DNA of 64,000 nucleotides from Metarhizium brunneum (taxonomy: Eukaryota > Ascomycota > Sordariomycetes > Hypocreales > Clavicipitaceae): assembly GCF_013426205.1 (NCBI RefSeq), contig NC_089424.1:3968001-4032000 (forward strand), read 5' to 3'. Below the pieces are notes generated by a model. The model saw nothing but the letters and a program-made list of their open reading frames with translations. It was not told the origin of the DNA and ran no database searches. Within the stretch, counting starts at the first letter, position 1. Each line of letters starts with the position of its first letter. Both the position numbers and the translations under genes were made by a program. This document shows, one piece after another, positions 24,691 through 35,786 of this stretch.

Positions 24691-26274
24691 GATAAAGTCT
24701 AGGCCTATGCAGGAGAAACTCTAAGGCTGTTGGGGTCTCATCATATGACAGTTAGACCTGCAAGATGTCCCCCTAGTGCGGACAATTGAGGGTAGCCGAA
24801 TAAAAGCTTACAAGTCCAAAGATATTTTCGACACTTTCAAGTTAAGGATCATGTCATAACGGCAACACTGTCTCTGACGCTACCACCCATCGCTACCGTA
24901 ACTACCGACCGAGGCGTAGCAACCTACCGTACACTACCTGACCGGGGCTCCTCCCTAGTTGCGGTCATTCTACGAAGTCACACATAGTTTATCATCAAGG
25001 GCAGCGAGAAGAGCTCTGCGTCTTCGTAGTTGTTGCGGGACGTATTGCAAGCTCTTTTCTTACAATGCTGAACTTGGCTGTTAGGAGACATTTTGCTGAA
25101 TATTTAGCGCTTTGAGGTCTGTAGTTTACAATACGGCAGCGAGAAGACATGTCTTTGTTAGCAACTAAGCTATCCTGCCTCTAGGATAACATTGGCAATA
25201 TTGAATCCGTTCGTCTAGCTAGGAAGCGGCTGTGACGGCGGTCCAGACCCGACGTCTCGTCAGCTTTAACTTCTGCTAACAACCCGTACCGTCGTGCATG
25301 TTCATCTAGAGGCAGTATTCCCCGTCTTAAGCTCGCCGTGTGGACAAGCCAGTAGGTACTGTCGACTGTAAAACGCACATTCATTCCTGTCAACGAATAC
25401 GTAATCTAGATCATCGAGTGGTCATGTAACCGGCCATCGTCATCTAGAAGACCCAAATTAGGTTGGAAGGCTGGGACTAGGCTACAAGGTTCAAATTAAA
25501 AGCTATCTAGTCAAAATACTCGAATTAGGGCCTTTTCAATGGCAAGGTGCCCCCCCGCCCCCCCGGATTTCCAATTATAAGAAGGCGAATCCCGTCGATA
25601 GTCAGATCGATTCAAGGATACAGTCCATCATCGATGCGACCCATGGATGCCGATGACTCCGCATCATGCACCCATAACGTCTCAGAAGTGATTTCGCTTT
25701 TCCGGACTCTGTACAGGCCACTCGGAGACGTGCGTGAGACGAATACTGCGCTTAAAACCAGACGTTTTTGCTGTGTACCAAGACAAACCGTAGGTTTTCT
25801 AGGGCTCGGCTGCCTCGAGGCATTCTCTCAGAGGACATTATTCTGCAAGCACGCGAGGCTGCTGCCCAGCGAGCAGACACGGGCAGAAGGAGAGCATCAA
25901 CGAGCCAAATTCACTTCCTATCAGATTGAAGTCAATCAACAACAGCACTTGTCCAGCGAGAAAAGGGTCTGGTCCTATGTTACTACTGAGTCTGGCAACA
26001 CGTTACTCGTCTAGTCAGTCTCAGGCCGGCTTTCCGTCTTGCAGCGGCAGGGTTGGGCTTGAAAGCGAGCCAAATCGGGACATCATCAGACTTGTAGCAG
26101 AAACATCCAAATATTCACGAGGGCGTGTCTGGACCAGAATCTCATGCGAGTCAGACCGCGCGGAAATCTACCATACCCATCGCCTAGCTTTTACAACGTT
26201 GTAGGTTTATACTTTACAAGTTGAGTCGAATCGAGGCAGCTAACTAGTCCCTTTCTTGTACAGAAACGACCAAG
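24691..26274. other. Intergenic
   Basis: AT-leaning sequence with no recognisable gene. The 155-residue plus-strand frame at 25547-26014 has no signal peptide or domain and no supporting motif. Confidence 0.5.
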
Positions 26275-26688
26275 ATGCGCATCATATGGAACCTCATCCC
26301 CGTGATTCTCTTCCTCATCGGCAGTATTACCAGTAATAGAAGCGCCGGGGACGGCCCTCCTGTTGCTGGCAACTTCACCTCGGCCTGCCCACTCGGTGAG
26401 CAGGGCGACAAATGCCGCCTTCAGGCCAACAAGCCCCCGATTGGGGTCGGCGGCCGGTTATTCAAACCTCGCCCGATGACGGAAAAAGGTTCTTTTTGTT
26501 ACAAACCCAAAGGTCAAGCGTTGGAGGTCCAGGCGACGACAGCTTGCTGCGGATCTGTCAGCAGCGGTATGCACCATGATTGGCTTTGCGTTGGCTTGAA
26601 GACGAATGTCGTAGGATGCAGCCAGTTCCACCGCTGCTGCCGTCTTGAATACGGTTCCGCCAACAAAGATGACGATGCGTGTATTTAG
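26275..26688 (+). CDS. Small secreted cysteine-rich protein
   Basis: 137 residues in one exon. MRIIWNLIPVILFLIGSITS is a signal peptide. The mature part has an N-glycosylation site (NFT) and about ten cysteines, including ACCGS, WLCVG, GCSQFHRCCRLE and the final CI. High cysteine content and small size fit an apoplastic or effector-like protein, but I recognise no family. The gene sits alone between long gene-free stretches and 640 bp upstream of another secreted cysteine-rich gene, which strengthens the impression of a secreted-protein neighbourhood. Confidence 0.72.
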   Translation: MRIIWNLIPVILFLIGSITSNRSAGDGPPVAGNFTSACPLGEQGDKCRLQANKPPIGVGGRLFKPRPMTEKGSFCYKPKGQALEVQATTACCGSVSSGMHHDWLCVGLKTNVVGCSQFHRCCRLEYGSANKDDDACI

Positions 26689-27257
26689 GCCTTGAGGGAT
26701 ATGGTGTTGTAGCTGGTAGATGGAAAAGTGAGCAGTGGGAGAGTGTGCAGGAATCAGGATGCGATTTGCCAACATTTGGTTCAATAGGGATTGAAAGCGG
26801 CTAAATACACTCCGTACACCAGCTTACATGGAGGGTGAGAGGATGCTTGGGAAGTTGAAGCTTGCTGTAGTGTCAAGCTGGTACGAATTCGTGTTATCCC
26901 TCAGGGCGTCAAGAGACTCCAGCATTGACAGTCGGGAAAGGGCACCTGGGGGCTATTTTAGCGGTGAGCATCATGACGAGTCATGACATGACGAGTTGGT
27001 GCCAATGGGACGCAGCGCGCGCAGAACCTGAAGAGCCGTCAAGCGTAACCGAAACCTTGTTCGCCATGTCAATCTAAAAATTGGACCTGAACTAGACTCC
27101 AAACTCTAAACTCTGAATATCACAGGGACATGCCAGTGCCGATTCCACCACAGCATGCTGATTCGACGCACCACCCCCTATTCACCACCACCAAAATGCG
27201 CCCAGCATCATCCAAGGACCAAGGCCAAGCCGCCGGCAAACATGGCCGCATCATGAC
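26689..27257. other. Intergenic
   Basis: 570 bp between two secreted-protein genes. It contains a near copy of the nonamer (ACACTCCGTACACC around 26808-26820). No gene is seen. Confidence 0.6.
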
Positions 27258-27264
27258 TATAAAA
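27258..27264 (+). promoter_or_regulatory. TATA box of the 27.3 kb secreted protein gene
   Basis: TATAAAA 68 bp upstream of the ATG at 27326. Spacing is short but normal for fungi. Confidence 0.5.
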
Positions 27265-27325
27265 CAGCACCGACCCGATTGACTCGCCTCGCTGCCACCG
27301 ACGACCCAAGTGACGACATGGACTG

Positions 27326-28215
27326 ATGCCCAAAATGCGCCACCACGTCGTGACTTTGTTGTGCCTCGCGGCCACGACGGCCCTCGCAGCCCCCAACGAG
27401 CCCTGCTACGCCGACGGCCAAGCAGGCGTGTGCACGACCGAGGCCGCCTGCGCCGCAGCCAACGGCACCACGGCCACGGGCGCGTGCCCTGCCGACGGCG
27501 CCGACATCAAGTGCTGCTCCAAGGCGCGGTGCGGCCCCGACTGCGCCAGCAACTGCCGCTGGCAATCCGACTGCGCGGGCTCGTCCACGGCCAACCTCTG
27601 CCCGGGCCCGGCCCAGATGCAGTGCTGCTCCAGCCGCGACTCCGGCTTCGGCGGCTACGCGGCCCCCGCCACCCCCCCGGTCGGCGACTGCAAGCCGAGC
27701 AGCGTCGAGGGCGCGAAGAAGATTGTCGCCGCCTTCCCGGGCCGCGTGTGGGACGTCGGCTGCAAGCGGGACTGCGAGTGTCCCGGCACCTCGGACCACT
27801 GCTGCGGCCTGGCGAGCGACATGATGTGTTCCGACGGCTTTGGCGTACGTCCCTCAATGTTGCATACAAATAGCTCACCTTGATATATGAAGAGGTCATG
27901 ACTGACGAAAAAAAAAACGACAGGTTCCCACGCTGTCGGGCAAGCAAATAGCCGAATGGGTCATGCATAACCGCAAAGACCTCAAGCTCAAGTACGTCAT
28001 TTGGGGGCAGAAGATCTGGAATCCTACCGTCGACGCTGAGCCCAACCGCTGGGAGCACTGGCGGACTATGAATGACAGGGGCGACGTCACGCAGAATCAC
28101 TGGTGAGACGCCCTTTCTTTACTGAAAACTGCCTCCTTGCTATTGAGCTAATCCCTTTCCCCCCAGGGACCACGTTCATGTTAGTTACGAAGAATTCGAA
28201 TACCAGGGAATATAA
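27326..28215 (+). CDS. Secreted protein with cysteine-rich N-terminus and ARB_07466-like C-terminal domain
   Basis: Three exons (27326-27844, 27924-28102, 28167-28215) give 248 residues. A signal peptide ending TTALA is followed by a cysteine-dense region to about residue 105 (CTTEAACAAANGTT, KCCSKARCGPDC, QCCSSRD). The C-terminal domain contains KKIVAAFPGRVWDVG, CDCPGTSDHCCG-like cysteines, YVIWGQKIWNP, WRTMNDRGDVTQNHW and, across the last junction, WDHVHVSYEEF. The W..W..M.DRG..T.NH.DHVHVS pattern is that of secreted proteins related to Arthroderma ARB_07466 and actinobacterial peptidoglycan-hydrolase-like proteins. The paired His of DHVHVS resembles metal-binding residues of M15-type peptidases. 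An extracellular hydrolase, perhaps acting on bacterial walls, is inferred. The start could also be the Met at 27335. Confidence 0.86.
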
Positions 28216-28250
28216 TTGGGCCTATTATTCAGTTTATGAGAGACCAGACC

Positions 28251-28295
28251 TTTTGGCACTAATTTTGGCACCAGACTTTTTGGCACTTTTGGCAC
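28251..28295. repeat. TTTTGGCAC short repeats
   Basis: TTTTGGCAC occurs four times: 28251-28259, 28263-28271, 28278-28286 and 28287-28295. The same nonamer occurs three times in reverse orientation at 46976-47016. Confidence 0.7.
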
Positions 28296-29517
28296 CCACC
28301 CCGGCACCGCTCCAGGTTCTTATAGAGCCCTGCTACTAATACTTTCGGACTTAAATAGCTGGTAGAAATAGGTTACTAAATATATATACCCTTTTTTTTT
28401 AATTATATATACCAAGTGTTACCAGCTACAAATAGCAGGGTAGTGATCTGGCGAATACGCCCAATCCTTAGGAGCTGAATTTCGGCCGCGGCCACCATGA
28501 GCACCAGCAGTCCTGATTGGACTCGCCATGTCATTGAAATATGCAGACTTGGATGGGGACAAATTACTCTCTGCGACCACTTCACGTATGCACCATCACC
28601 ACAGCCTGAATCCCACAGTGGTTCAGGGCATTCGTGCTACTTTACTTCATTTCTGAACCCGCGCCGTATCACAATGGTTAGGTCAGCGGCTACCGCTTCC
28701 CGTTGTACTGTTCATCTTGTGTAGTCGGGTCGGTGAGGATACCACACGGAATCCGCGAGAGCTTAAAATGTATTTAAAGGTGCTGGGTCTTTTCTTTGTT
28801 TTCTGCCAAACGAGATCTTGTCAGTTGCAAATTTTCATGATACTCTCTTCCAGTTACACGGAAAAGGCCCAACAGATCGTGAAGCCTAAGAAAAGGTCTT
28901 TACAAATATAAGACTTATTAGTTATTAGCTAGAATATATACTTAGATAAGAACTTTAAGTTTAGGTGTTTCTTTTATATATATAAGGTAATTACCCTTTT
29001 TTTATAGTAATTTAAGATATTAGAGACCCTTTGAGATTATTATTAAATTAAGCCCTTTTTTTTCTAGGCCTTCATACTGAACCCTTGTCACACTTTTCAC
29101 CTATTTGGCGATAAGTTTATCAACATGTGCACAGTGAGATACTCCACAACGATCTATACCTGTGGCGCCAGGGTAGAGGAAGACATCAGTTTTGATGCCT
29201 GCTCTGAGCAAACCAAATCAGGCCACCAGATAATCAGGCTTCCTTTCGGGTCCAATAGAGACAAAGGGAAATGTGGTAGATACGGTTGCAGGAACCCATG
29301 ACATAAGTCACCATCTCACATGGACTAATATATACTGACCAAATCAAAAGCCACAGGCTGTGGTCGTGACAAACTAGGAGGAAGGATTCAACATCCTTTA
29401 AGATGGTGCAGTGTTTTGAATCGTGCACTGTACATGGCTTATGTCTCTCTAGGAGAAGAAGGACGGTGATTGGGCATGATTTGCTACAAGAAAATTGGTA
29501 TAAGATTGACGTTCTAT
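28296..29517. other. AT-rich degraded island
   Basis: From about 28330 to 28460 and 28910 to 29080 the sequence is strongly AT-rich, with ATATATA runs and T8-T10 tracts and no coding signal. This looks like transposon remains worn by mutation (RIP-like, inferred from composition only). No gene. Confidence 0.55.
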
Positions 29518-30373
29518 TCAGTCATTTAGTAGGCTTATTTCTCTGAAAAGGTCATCTGCGCTCACGTAGTCGTTCAACCAGCATTTCATCATAATTTTGC
29601 CTGCAAAGAGCCCATTGACGTCCGGAAATTGACCAAGCTCAAACAAGTGATCGACCTTTTGTCTGTACTCTTCCATCTCATCTCCCGTTCTGAACGGACC
29701 GGAACTCCGGTATGGCCAATGCCCCGTGACGATTGTGTAGATAACTGACCCGATGCTAAATATATCCGTGTGTGGGTTTGATTCTGGCTGTGACTTGGGG
29801 TCGTAGAATCCCGAGTCAGGCAAATGCCCCCCATCCAAGCCAAGCTCCTCGCACGTTGAGCCGCCAAAGTCACAAAGCCAGAGGTCAAGCGAAGTTGAGG
29901 AAGTGGCATGAACCAGAAAGTTCTCAGGACGTATATCAGAATGTATTACGCCGCACCTGTGGATGTAAGCAATGGACTCCACTGCTTGGATACACCATTT
30001 TTTGCGGACTGTAGAAGAAATCGTCTCAAATTTATCGTCCAAGTAGCGCTGAAGATTGCCATGGCTAGACTCAGCAAGAAGTAATCCGTTTTGGTCTCCT
30101 GGTATGTCGTGCCAACCAAGATATCTCTACAGCGTTAGCAATAATGTTCCTTCCCCAAGATAAGCAAACTTACCGAACGATCCTGGGATGATTTCCTACT
30201 AATTGAAAAATTTGTCGTTCTACTAAGAAATTGTTGGCAATTTTGTCAGAAAGCATTGTATGCGACTTGCTTTCTCTCCAGATAGGAACGGGGTACTTGA
30301 GCACAACACCCTTTTTTACTCGACAGAAAAGCGACGTGGAGCCTTGACAATATATCGGTTCCATAGCGGCCAA
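29518..30373 (-). CDS. Small protein kinase
   Basis: Two exons (30373-30174, 30124-29518) give 268 residues; removing the 49-base intron joins HPRIVR to YLGWHDIPGDQ in frame, as in related kinases. The N-lobe is short with a loose glycine loop (CQGSTSLFCRVKKG) and the ATP-anchoring Lys in VVLKYP. The catalytic loop is HSDIRPENFLV in place of HRDLKPEN; the base Asp and Asn are kept. The metal site is CDFGGS and the APE region reads GFYDPKSQPESNPHTDIFSIGSVIY in part. All key residues are present, so it is probably active. This compact form belongs to fungal kinase families often expanded in accessory regions. The substrate is unknown. Start may also be the Met at 30364. Confidence 0.87.
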
Positions 30374-32198
30374 AAGGTTATAGAAAACGCCTTTGTTGGG
30401 GGAATATTGGGAAGGAATCTGCTCTGAATCATGAAAAAAAGAAAGAAAGGCGATACGAGGTAGTGCATTAGCAAAAAAGTACGACTTGGGAGTCAGTCAC
30501 GTGTGATCCCTCGTGCTCCAAGCAGCAAATCAGAGGCTTGCCTAATTGACGGCCTCGCGCCGAGGGAAGAACGCCGCACACACAGAGCTGCTTTGCGTTC
30601 AATTGGCGTCACTGGTCGTGCCGATCGACATGCTGGTAAAAAAAAGGCTGGCGGATAATTATCGGTCCAACAAATACTATGTAACTACATATGTACTCAC
30701 GTGTTGGCATGGGATGCCTATGGTCCCATTTCGGAGTCATCATCCAACTACATATTTGACACCCTGGGGTCCTGCTCCCCATGCCCGAGAGCCCAAGAGC
30801 CCAAGAGCCCAAGAGCCCAAGAGCCCAAGAGCCCATGAGGGCTGAATCGGCACTGGAGTTTTTGCAAGACATGCGCAAAACTTCACCATGCCTCTTGCAT
30901 TGATCTTAGTACAGAGGACGAATCACCTTGTATTTCATCCTACATACGGTCCACCAAAATGTATAGAGTCCCACCCAACATTAATAGTCGGTTCAGCTTC
31001 GACGTGATCCGGCGGGCGCAATATGCCGCTTCAAGTATTTCCTTGCCTCTTCTCGACCGCTTTCAAATTTTTGTCGCAATTGGTGAGCAGTTGTCGTTAT
31101 TTCTTATCGCACATCGTTCATTTGTAACCGCCATTCTCCCCAGTTCCTCCACACATCTGGCATTCAGGCATAGTGCACTATATGGATACGAACATATCCT
31201 ATCCAAAGCCGTGTCACTGCATATCAAAGGCTGAGAACAGTTTCAGCCATGCATGGATTTAACAGATCTATCACACTAATCACAGCCGATTTGAATACAG
31301 CTTGCAGGAGCAGCTGCATTTGCAAGAAGGTGTATTTGGTTCACCGATACTGACCTTACCGGATATACTAAACCTTGGAGTGCGACAAGACGGCTGAGGG
31401 AACACGTCCTGGTCTCAAAGGAGTAATACGCGAGCTTTTGGCCTTGTGTTCCTGATCAATACGTGCCCGATTGTTTATGCGTGGCTGTTGGTAGCTCTAC
31501 ACATTGCTGACCGGGAATTAAACCAAAGTCCCCCAGTTCTCCCGATAGTAGCAGAAAGTAGTAAAGCGTTGTTGTCTCAGAAGACAGGTCAGCTTCTAAC
31601 CTACATGTACGCTGGAGAGCTTTTCCGGCGCCAAGTTGGTAACCCCCTGCTCTCCTCTCTATGCTTGTTAATTTGGCTTTTTGAATACTGCTGCCAAGGT
31701 AGCAGTATTACGACTACTGTTGCCACCGCGCAATCAGCTTTAGCCTGGATCTCCGAGGCCTTGCTGGCCTCGGCTATTGCCTCAGTGCTGTTATTAATTG
31801 ACCATATACCATTTCCCAGCTCCTGGCCTTCGCTTATAAATTCGCCTGTGTTCCCAGTTCTTTCATAAATATTCCCGCCAGGCCTTTCAATTTAGGTCAG
31901 CCTAAGATGCTCTAGAGAGACGCGCGTCCACCAAGGTCTAGCTCCTGCATTAGATTTTGTCCGACAACAGCATTATGCTTGAATGAATGAGCGACCTGAT
32001 TGACAGCCTGGACGACTCGCGGCTGTGGATATTCGTGGCCAACTCGGAACAAGCAGCAGGGATAACCTTATAACTGAGACTAAATATGACTCATGAGCAC
32101 GCAACTGCAATGCAATTAAATTGGTTTCAGAGCGGAATTGCGACCACAGAGCAGGTAGGCGGGCGTGGCACCAGTATGCTTTCGCCCAATGGAGAAGA
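30374..32198. other. Intergenic, with an octamer microsatellite
   Basis: Besides the microsatellite at 30787-30834, only weak frames occur. The 140-residue plus-strand frame at 31446-31868 is hydrophobic and Ser/Leu-rich without a clear domain, and I do not call it a gene. Confidence 0.5.
30787..30834. repeat. Octamer tandem repeat (GAGCCCAA)6
   Basis: Six head-to-tail copies of GAGCCCAA, the last with a mismatch. A variable microsatellite; no function seen. Confidence 0.85.
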
Positions 32199-32206
32199 TA
32201 TAAAAA
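32199..32206 (+). promoter_or_regulatory. TATA box of the M43 metalloprotease gene
   Basis: TATAAAAA 109 bp upstream of the ATG at 32315. Confidence 0.55.
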
Positions 32207-32314
32207 GTTGAACAAGGAATACAAGCGCTGCCTTGTGAACATTGCAGTAGTGCTCTACCAATACATGACCGTTCAATTTTGTTGGTCCGTATATCTGACT
32301 TATCCTGCTCCGTC

Positions 32315-33662
32315 ATGTTTCTGCTTCCCTCTACAGTTGCCATTTTGACGGCATCTGTTTGCAAGGCGGCGCTGATAAATGCACGACAAAGTTTGGCAGG
32401 AGGCTGCGGATCGGAACGTCCAAGCGCGCACTTTCTACAAATTTCCCACCATCTCGCAACCAATTCGTCACTCCATAGTAGTCGAAAACGGGCAGATATT
32501 GAAGTCGCAACCTTTGCACATGTTGTGTATGCCAACAAGTCCGTCGAGGGCGGCTATCTAAGTGTGCGCTAGACCTCTCCCCTACCATTTTCAGATTACT
32601 TCTGCTAATCCACGTTTAGGAGGAAATTATTCACAGAAATATAGACATCATCAATCATCAATATGCTCCTGCGGGAATTTCTTTTAGCTTAAAAAATTTG
32701 AGCTATACGGAGAACGCGGACTGGGCTTTGGGCAAGGACGAATTCGCCATGAGGTTGAAGCTACGAGGCGGAGGGTACAACGACCTGAATTTGTATTTTG
32801 TTGCGGACATTCCGTATAAATCTGAGCAGGACTGGGGTGTCAGGGGCATATGCTCCCTTCCCACCACTCGTCCTGATAGCCTCAGGTGGACACTCGATGG
32901 CTGCTCTCTTCTTTCAAGAATGCTGCCTGGTAGTAATGGTACTGCTGAGAACATTAGTAATTCGACGGCAACTCACGAAATCGGACACTGGCTTGGATTA
33001 TTGCACACTTTCGAAGGCGGCTGCGGAGGTGAAGGAGACGAAATTGGTGATACGGTTGCTCAGGCAGGCCCGACTAAGCTTTGCCCGACTGGCGACCCCC
33101 CTCACTCGTGCAATTTGCCGGATCCTGACATGATAAAGAACTTCATGGACATCTCGTGAGTCTATCTTCCCGCTTGGCAGAAGCAGTATAGAATTATTTT
33201 AAGCCGACTAATCATCAATGTAGGACCTGCACCCGTAGTGAGTTTACCGCCGGCCAGATCGCGCGCATGAAAGACTGGGAAGATATTCGTCGGGACGTAA
33301 GCACCGACAAGCCAACTCCTTGGTTAGAGTCCGATGAAGGGTTGGTCAAAGAATTCTGTGACAAGCGTGCTCTTAGTGCTTCTAACTCCTGCCTGGCTGC
33401 GAGGAAGTATTGCTTCGCGAAAGGCAAGGCAGACGGTTATGATACGCTTGAGAGCTGCGTTGACGCATACAAAGCTGGAAAGATAACTAGTGAGCCAGTA
33501 AGCTTGTCAGAACACGTAGAACGTGTGGCCAAAGAACCTTGTGATAGGCTTCGCTTGGATTTTGCCAACTCCTGCGTACCTGCAGGGAGACATTGCCTCG
33601 TGAAAAGCAAAGCAGACTGTCATCATACGTTTGAGGGCTGCATGGACAAATACAAGGCCTAG
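32315..33662 (+). CDS. Secreted M43 (pappalysin-like) zinc metalloprotease with two tandem Cys modules
   Basis: Three exons (32315-32563, 32620-33155, 33224-33662) give 407 residues. MFLLPSTVAILTASVCKAA is a signal peptide; GCGSERPSAHFLQISH and FAHVVYANKSVEGGYLS, joined to EEIIHRNIDIINHQYAPAG, are the usual start of fungal MEP1-type proteases. The metzincin zinc site is HEIGHWLGLLH (His202, Glu203, His206, His212), followed by CTG/DPPHSC-type cysteines and the Met-turn NFMDIS. After the catalytic domain (from about 300) come two related modules, residues 307-340 and 368-401, each Cys-X10-Cys-X6-Cys-X14-Cys, which ordinary M43 fungal proteases lack as far as I know. The enzyme should be secreted and active. 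The tail may bind a substrate or the wall. Confidence 0.9.
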
Positions 33663-35024
33663 GAGAAATAGATTCTAATCGGAAATGTTTAGCACAACCC
33701 GAAGAAGCATAGACAGGCGGCCTAATATAGTATCATGAAGATTCCGGAATCATCGTCAACCGTGAAGCGTGCTAAGTAGCAATTGTGATTATAAATTTAT
33801 ATTTATAAATTATAACCTAGTTATTAGAGAGGTTCTTATTGTCTTACTACTTTAATCAACCGGGAATTTATATTTATTATATTAAAATTCGCCGCCGCGT
33901 GCATAGCAAAAGGCCCTGCGAGAAATGCAAACAACATGGTAGAGACTTTCATGGCTATTTTTTGAAGAAGAAAGTAATTGCAACTTCAGAATTGGCAGTA
34001 AGACAGTGATTTCGTGACTTTCGTGTATTTTGAGACTTGGTAAATATTGATTAGGGGTTCTGGGATTTCGTTATATGTCTGAAAAGAAGCCTTTTTGTTG
34101 CACGTAGATCCCTCTTCACAAGCTTAGCCTTGCCTACAACAATTGGCGCCGATGTCAGGTTTCATCCAAGACATTATCACTTTCACGATAAAAGAATGTC
34201 TTGAGTGAGCCCCCGAAAAGAGAGGTGGCGGGGTTGGATGTGGTCAGAGATGTATGTGATGGTAAGCAGCTTTCATTCCTCAATGTTGCCACCGCAGCAA
34301 ATCCCGACAGTAGAAAACGTGCATTTTTCCATACTCTGTCCATTTGACAGTCGCGGGGCTCAGCGCTTGTCTCAAGCTGAGATTTACGCTGGGCTAAGGC
34401 AGTGATGGAAGCAATTATAGAGCCAGGCGCCTACAAGTGTACTTGCCGATGATTTGGGATATGATCTAATTTTATTACACTAATAATGTAACCAATTGTG
34501 CTCTGGCAGTTGATTAAAAGCAATTACCATTATACGGCTATAATCACTGATAGAGTTTATGTATTGAGGTCGGCACGCTTAGGAACTTGGGCATGTCTTG
34601 GGGGCGCAACGAATGTAACATTAAAATTCTCAGCGCGATAGTCGCCAAGAACAAAGAGAAAAAAGTCCAGTCAAGGGTTACATTTGTGGCTGTCTTGCGT
34701 TGCTCTCCGCACGGCTGGGCTTGTCCAACACAACTCATGAGTAGGAAAACATGTAATATAGCGCAGTGCATAAGATTATACGATTGTCACGCGTCGACCC
34801 AGGGCTTGGACAAGGCCACCGGGCTCAGCCTGAGATAACTTCCTTGTTTTCACCTTCGCAGCCGCGACGATGCCTATCCAAATGACAGAACAATTCACTC
34901 GCTTAATCCCCGAGACATCACGCGATCCTCTAGGATATTACATAGCTCACGAGGCATCTTCACTCTGTGGGTCTTTCTATGTTACACGTCTTCTCCGGAT
35001 AGCGATATGCTATTCTCTTCCTTG
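33663..35024. other. Intergenic, partly AT-rich
   Basis: 33780-33890 is strongly AT-rich (TTTATATTTATAAATTATAA-like). A minus-strand frame at 34771-34544 starts with a signal-like MHCAILHVFLLMSC but is 75 residues long and ends without cysteines; too weak to call. No other gene. Confidence 0.5.
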
Positions 35025-35032
35025 TATAAAAA
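35025..35032 (+). promoter_or_regulatory. TATA box of the duplicated-module secreted protein
   Basis: TATAAAAA 100 bp upstream of the ATG at 35132, with the same spacing as the M43 gene's TATA box. Confidence 0.55.
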
Positions 35033-35131
35033 TTACTCCTTGTGGCTCCTTATTTCCAATGCAAGATATTCAATTTTAATAAAAACCCACCGCTTCATCT
35101 TCCACATCATTACGTCTCAAGACAATTAGCA

Positions 35132-35786
35132 ATGCCAGCTTTTATTCTTGCTCTAGTATTGCCTTTGCTTCTACTGGCAGGTATAGGTTTGGGTGAAAAA
35201 TGCACAACCGGATCACAGTACTGCGACTCGCGTTTACTAGAATGCGTATGTATAATTCTCCTAATTCCTGCCGCATGTTGACATGGTGCTGGCGAAAAAG
35301 GTTATCGCAAGGAATTTCTTAAAGCTGTAGCAGTTAAATCCCAGCGAGTTGCTGTCAGTGACGTAAATCCGATCTTATACACATGTCGAGACAATAGATT
35401 TGTTGAAGTCGACACTACATGTACTCAGATATGCAAAATAGGATTCAGGAGGGACATTTGTGAATTTGGCTCCGATATCGTGGAGGGTGGAAAAACGTAC
35501 TGTGGCCGGCGTTTAATCGAGATGGGTATGTATATTCTTCTAGTTTCGACTACATGCTGACGCATCAGTAAAAGGTTACCAAAAGGAATGTCTCAAGGAG
35601 GTGGTAGCCAGATCTGAGTTACTGCCCATCGACGATGTAGATCCGATTATATTTTCACTCAAAGGTGAGAAACTCAAATTGGAGAAACTCTGCACGCAGG
35701 CGTGCGGCAACGACAAAACAGGCAACTCTATCTGCATGATGACATGTGAGACTACCGTGCTTGGTAACTTTCAGTTGCACCAATGA
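35132..35786 (+). CDS. Secreted protein made of two duplicated cysteine-bearing modules
   Basis: Signal peptide MPAFILALVLPLLLLAGIG, then two related modules. Module 1: QYCDSRLLEC..YRKEFLKAV..VAVSDVNPILY..CTQIC. Module 2: TYCGRRLIEMGYQKECLKEV..LPIDDVDPIIF..CTQACG. Each module is split by a short intron at the same place, right before Y(R/Q)KE. Intron 2 is clear (35526-35574, phase 1). For intron 1 two models keep the frame: 35250-35300 with donor GTATAA (184 residues in all), or 35246-35311 with donor GTATGT. Compared with module 2, one base seems lost at the donor of module 1, which explains the ambiguity. No family is recognised. Secreted, in the accessory island; effector-like role inferred. 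Confidence 0.72.

Noticed and set aside
28660..28745. tRNA-like stretch (CACAATGGTTAGGTCAGCGGC)
   Set aside because: The A-box-like part is tempting, but there is no GGTTCGANTCC B box and no acceptor stem pairing.
31446..31868. 140-residue hydrophobic frame
   Set aside because: No clear membrane-protein pattern or splice extension; kept only as a note.
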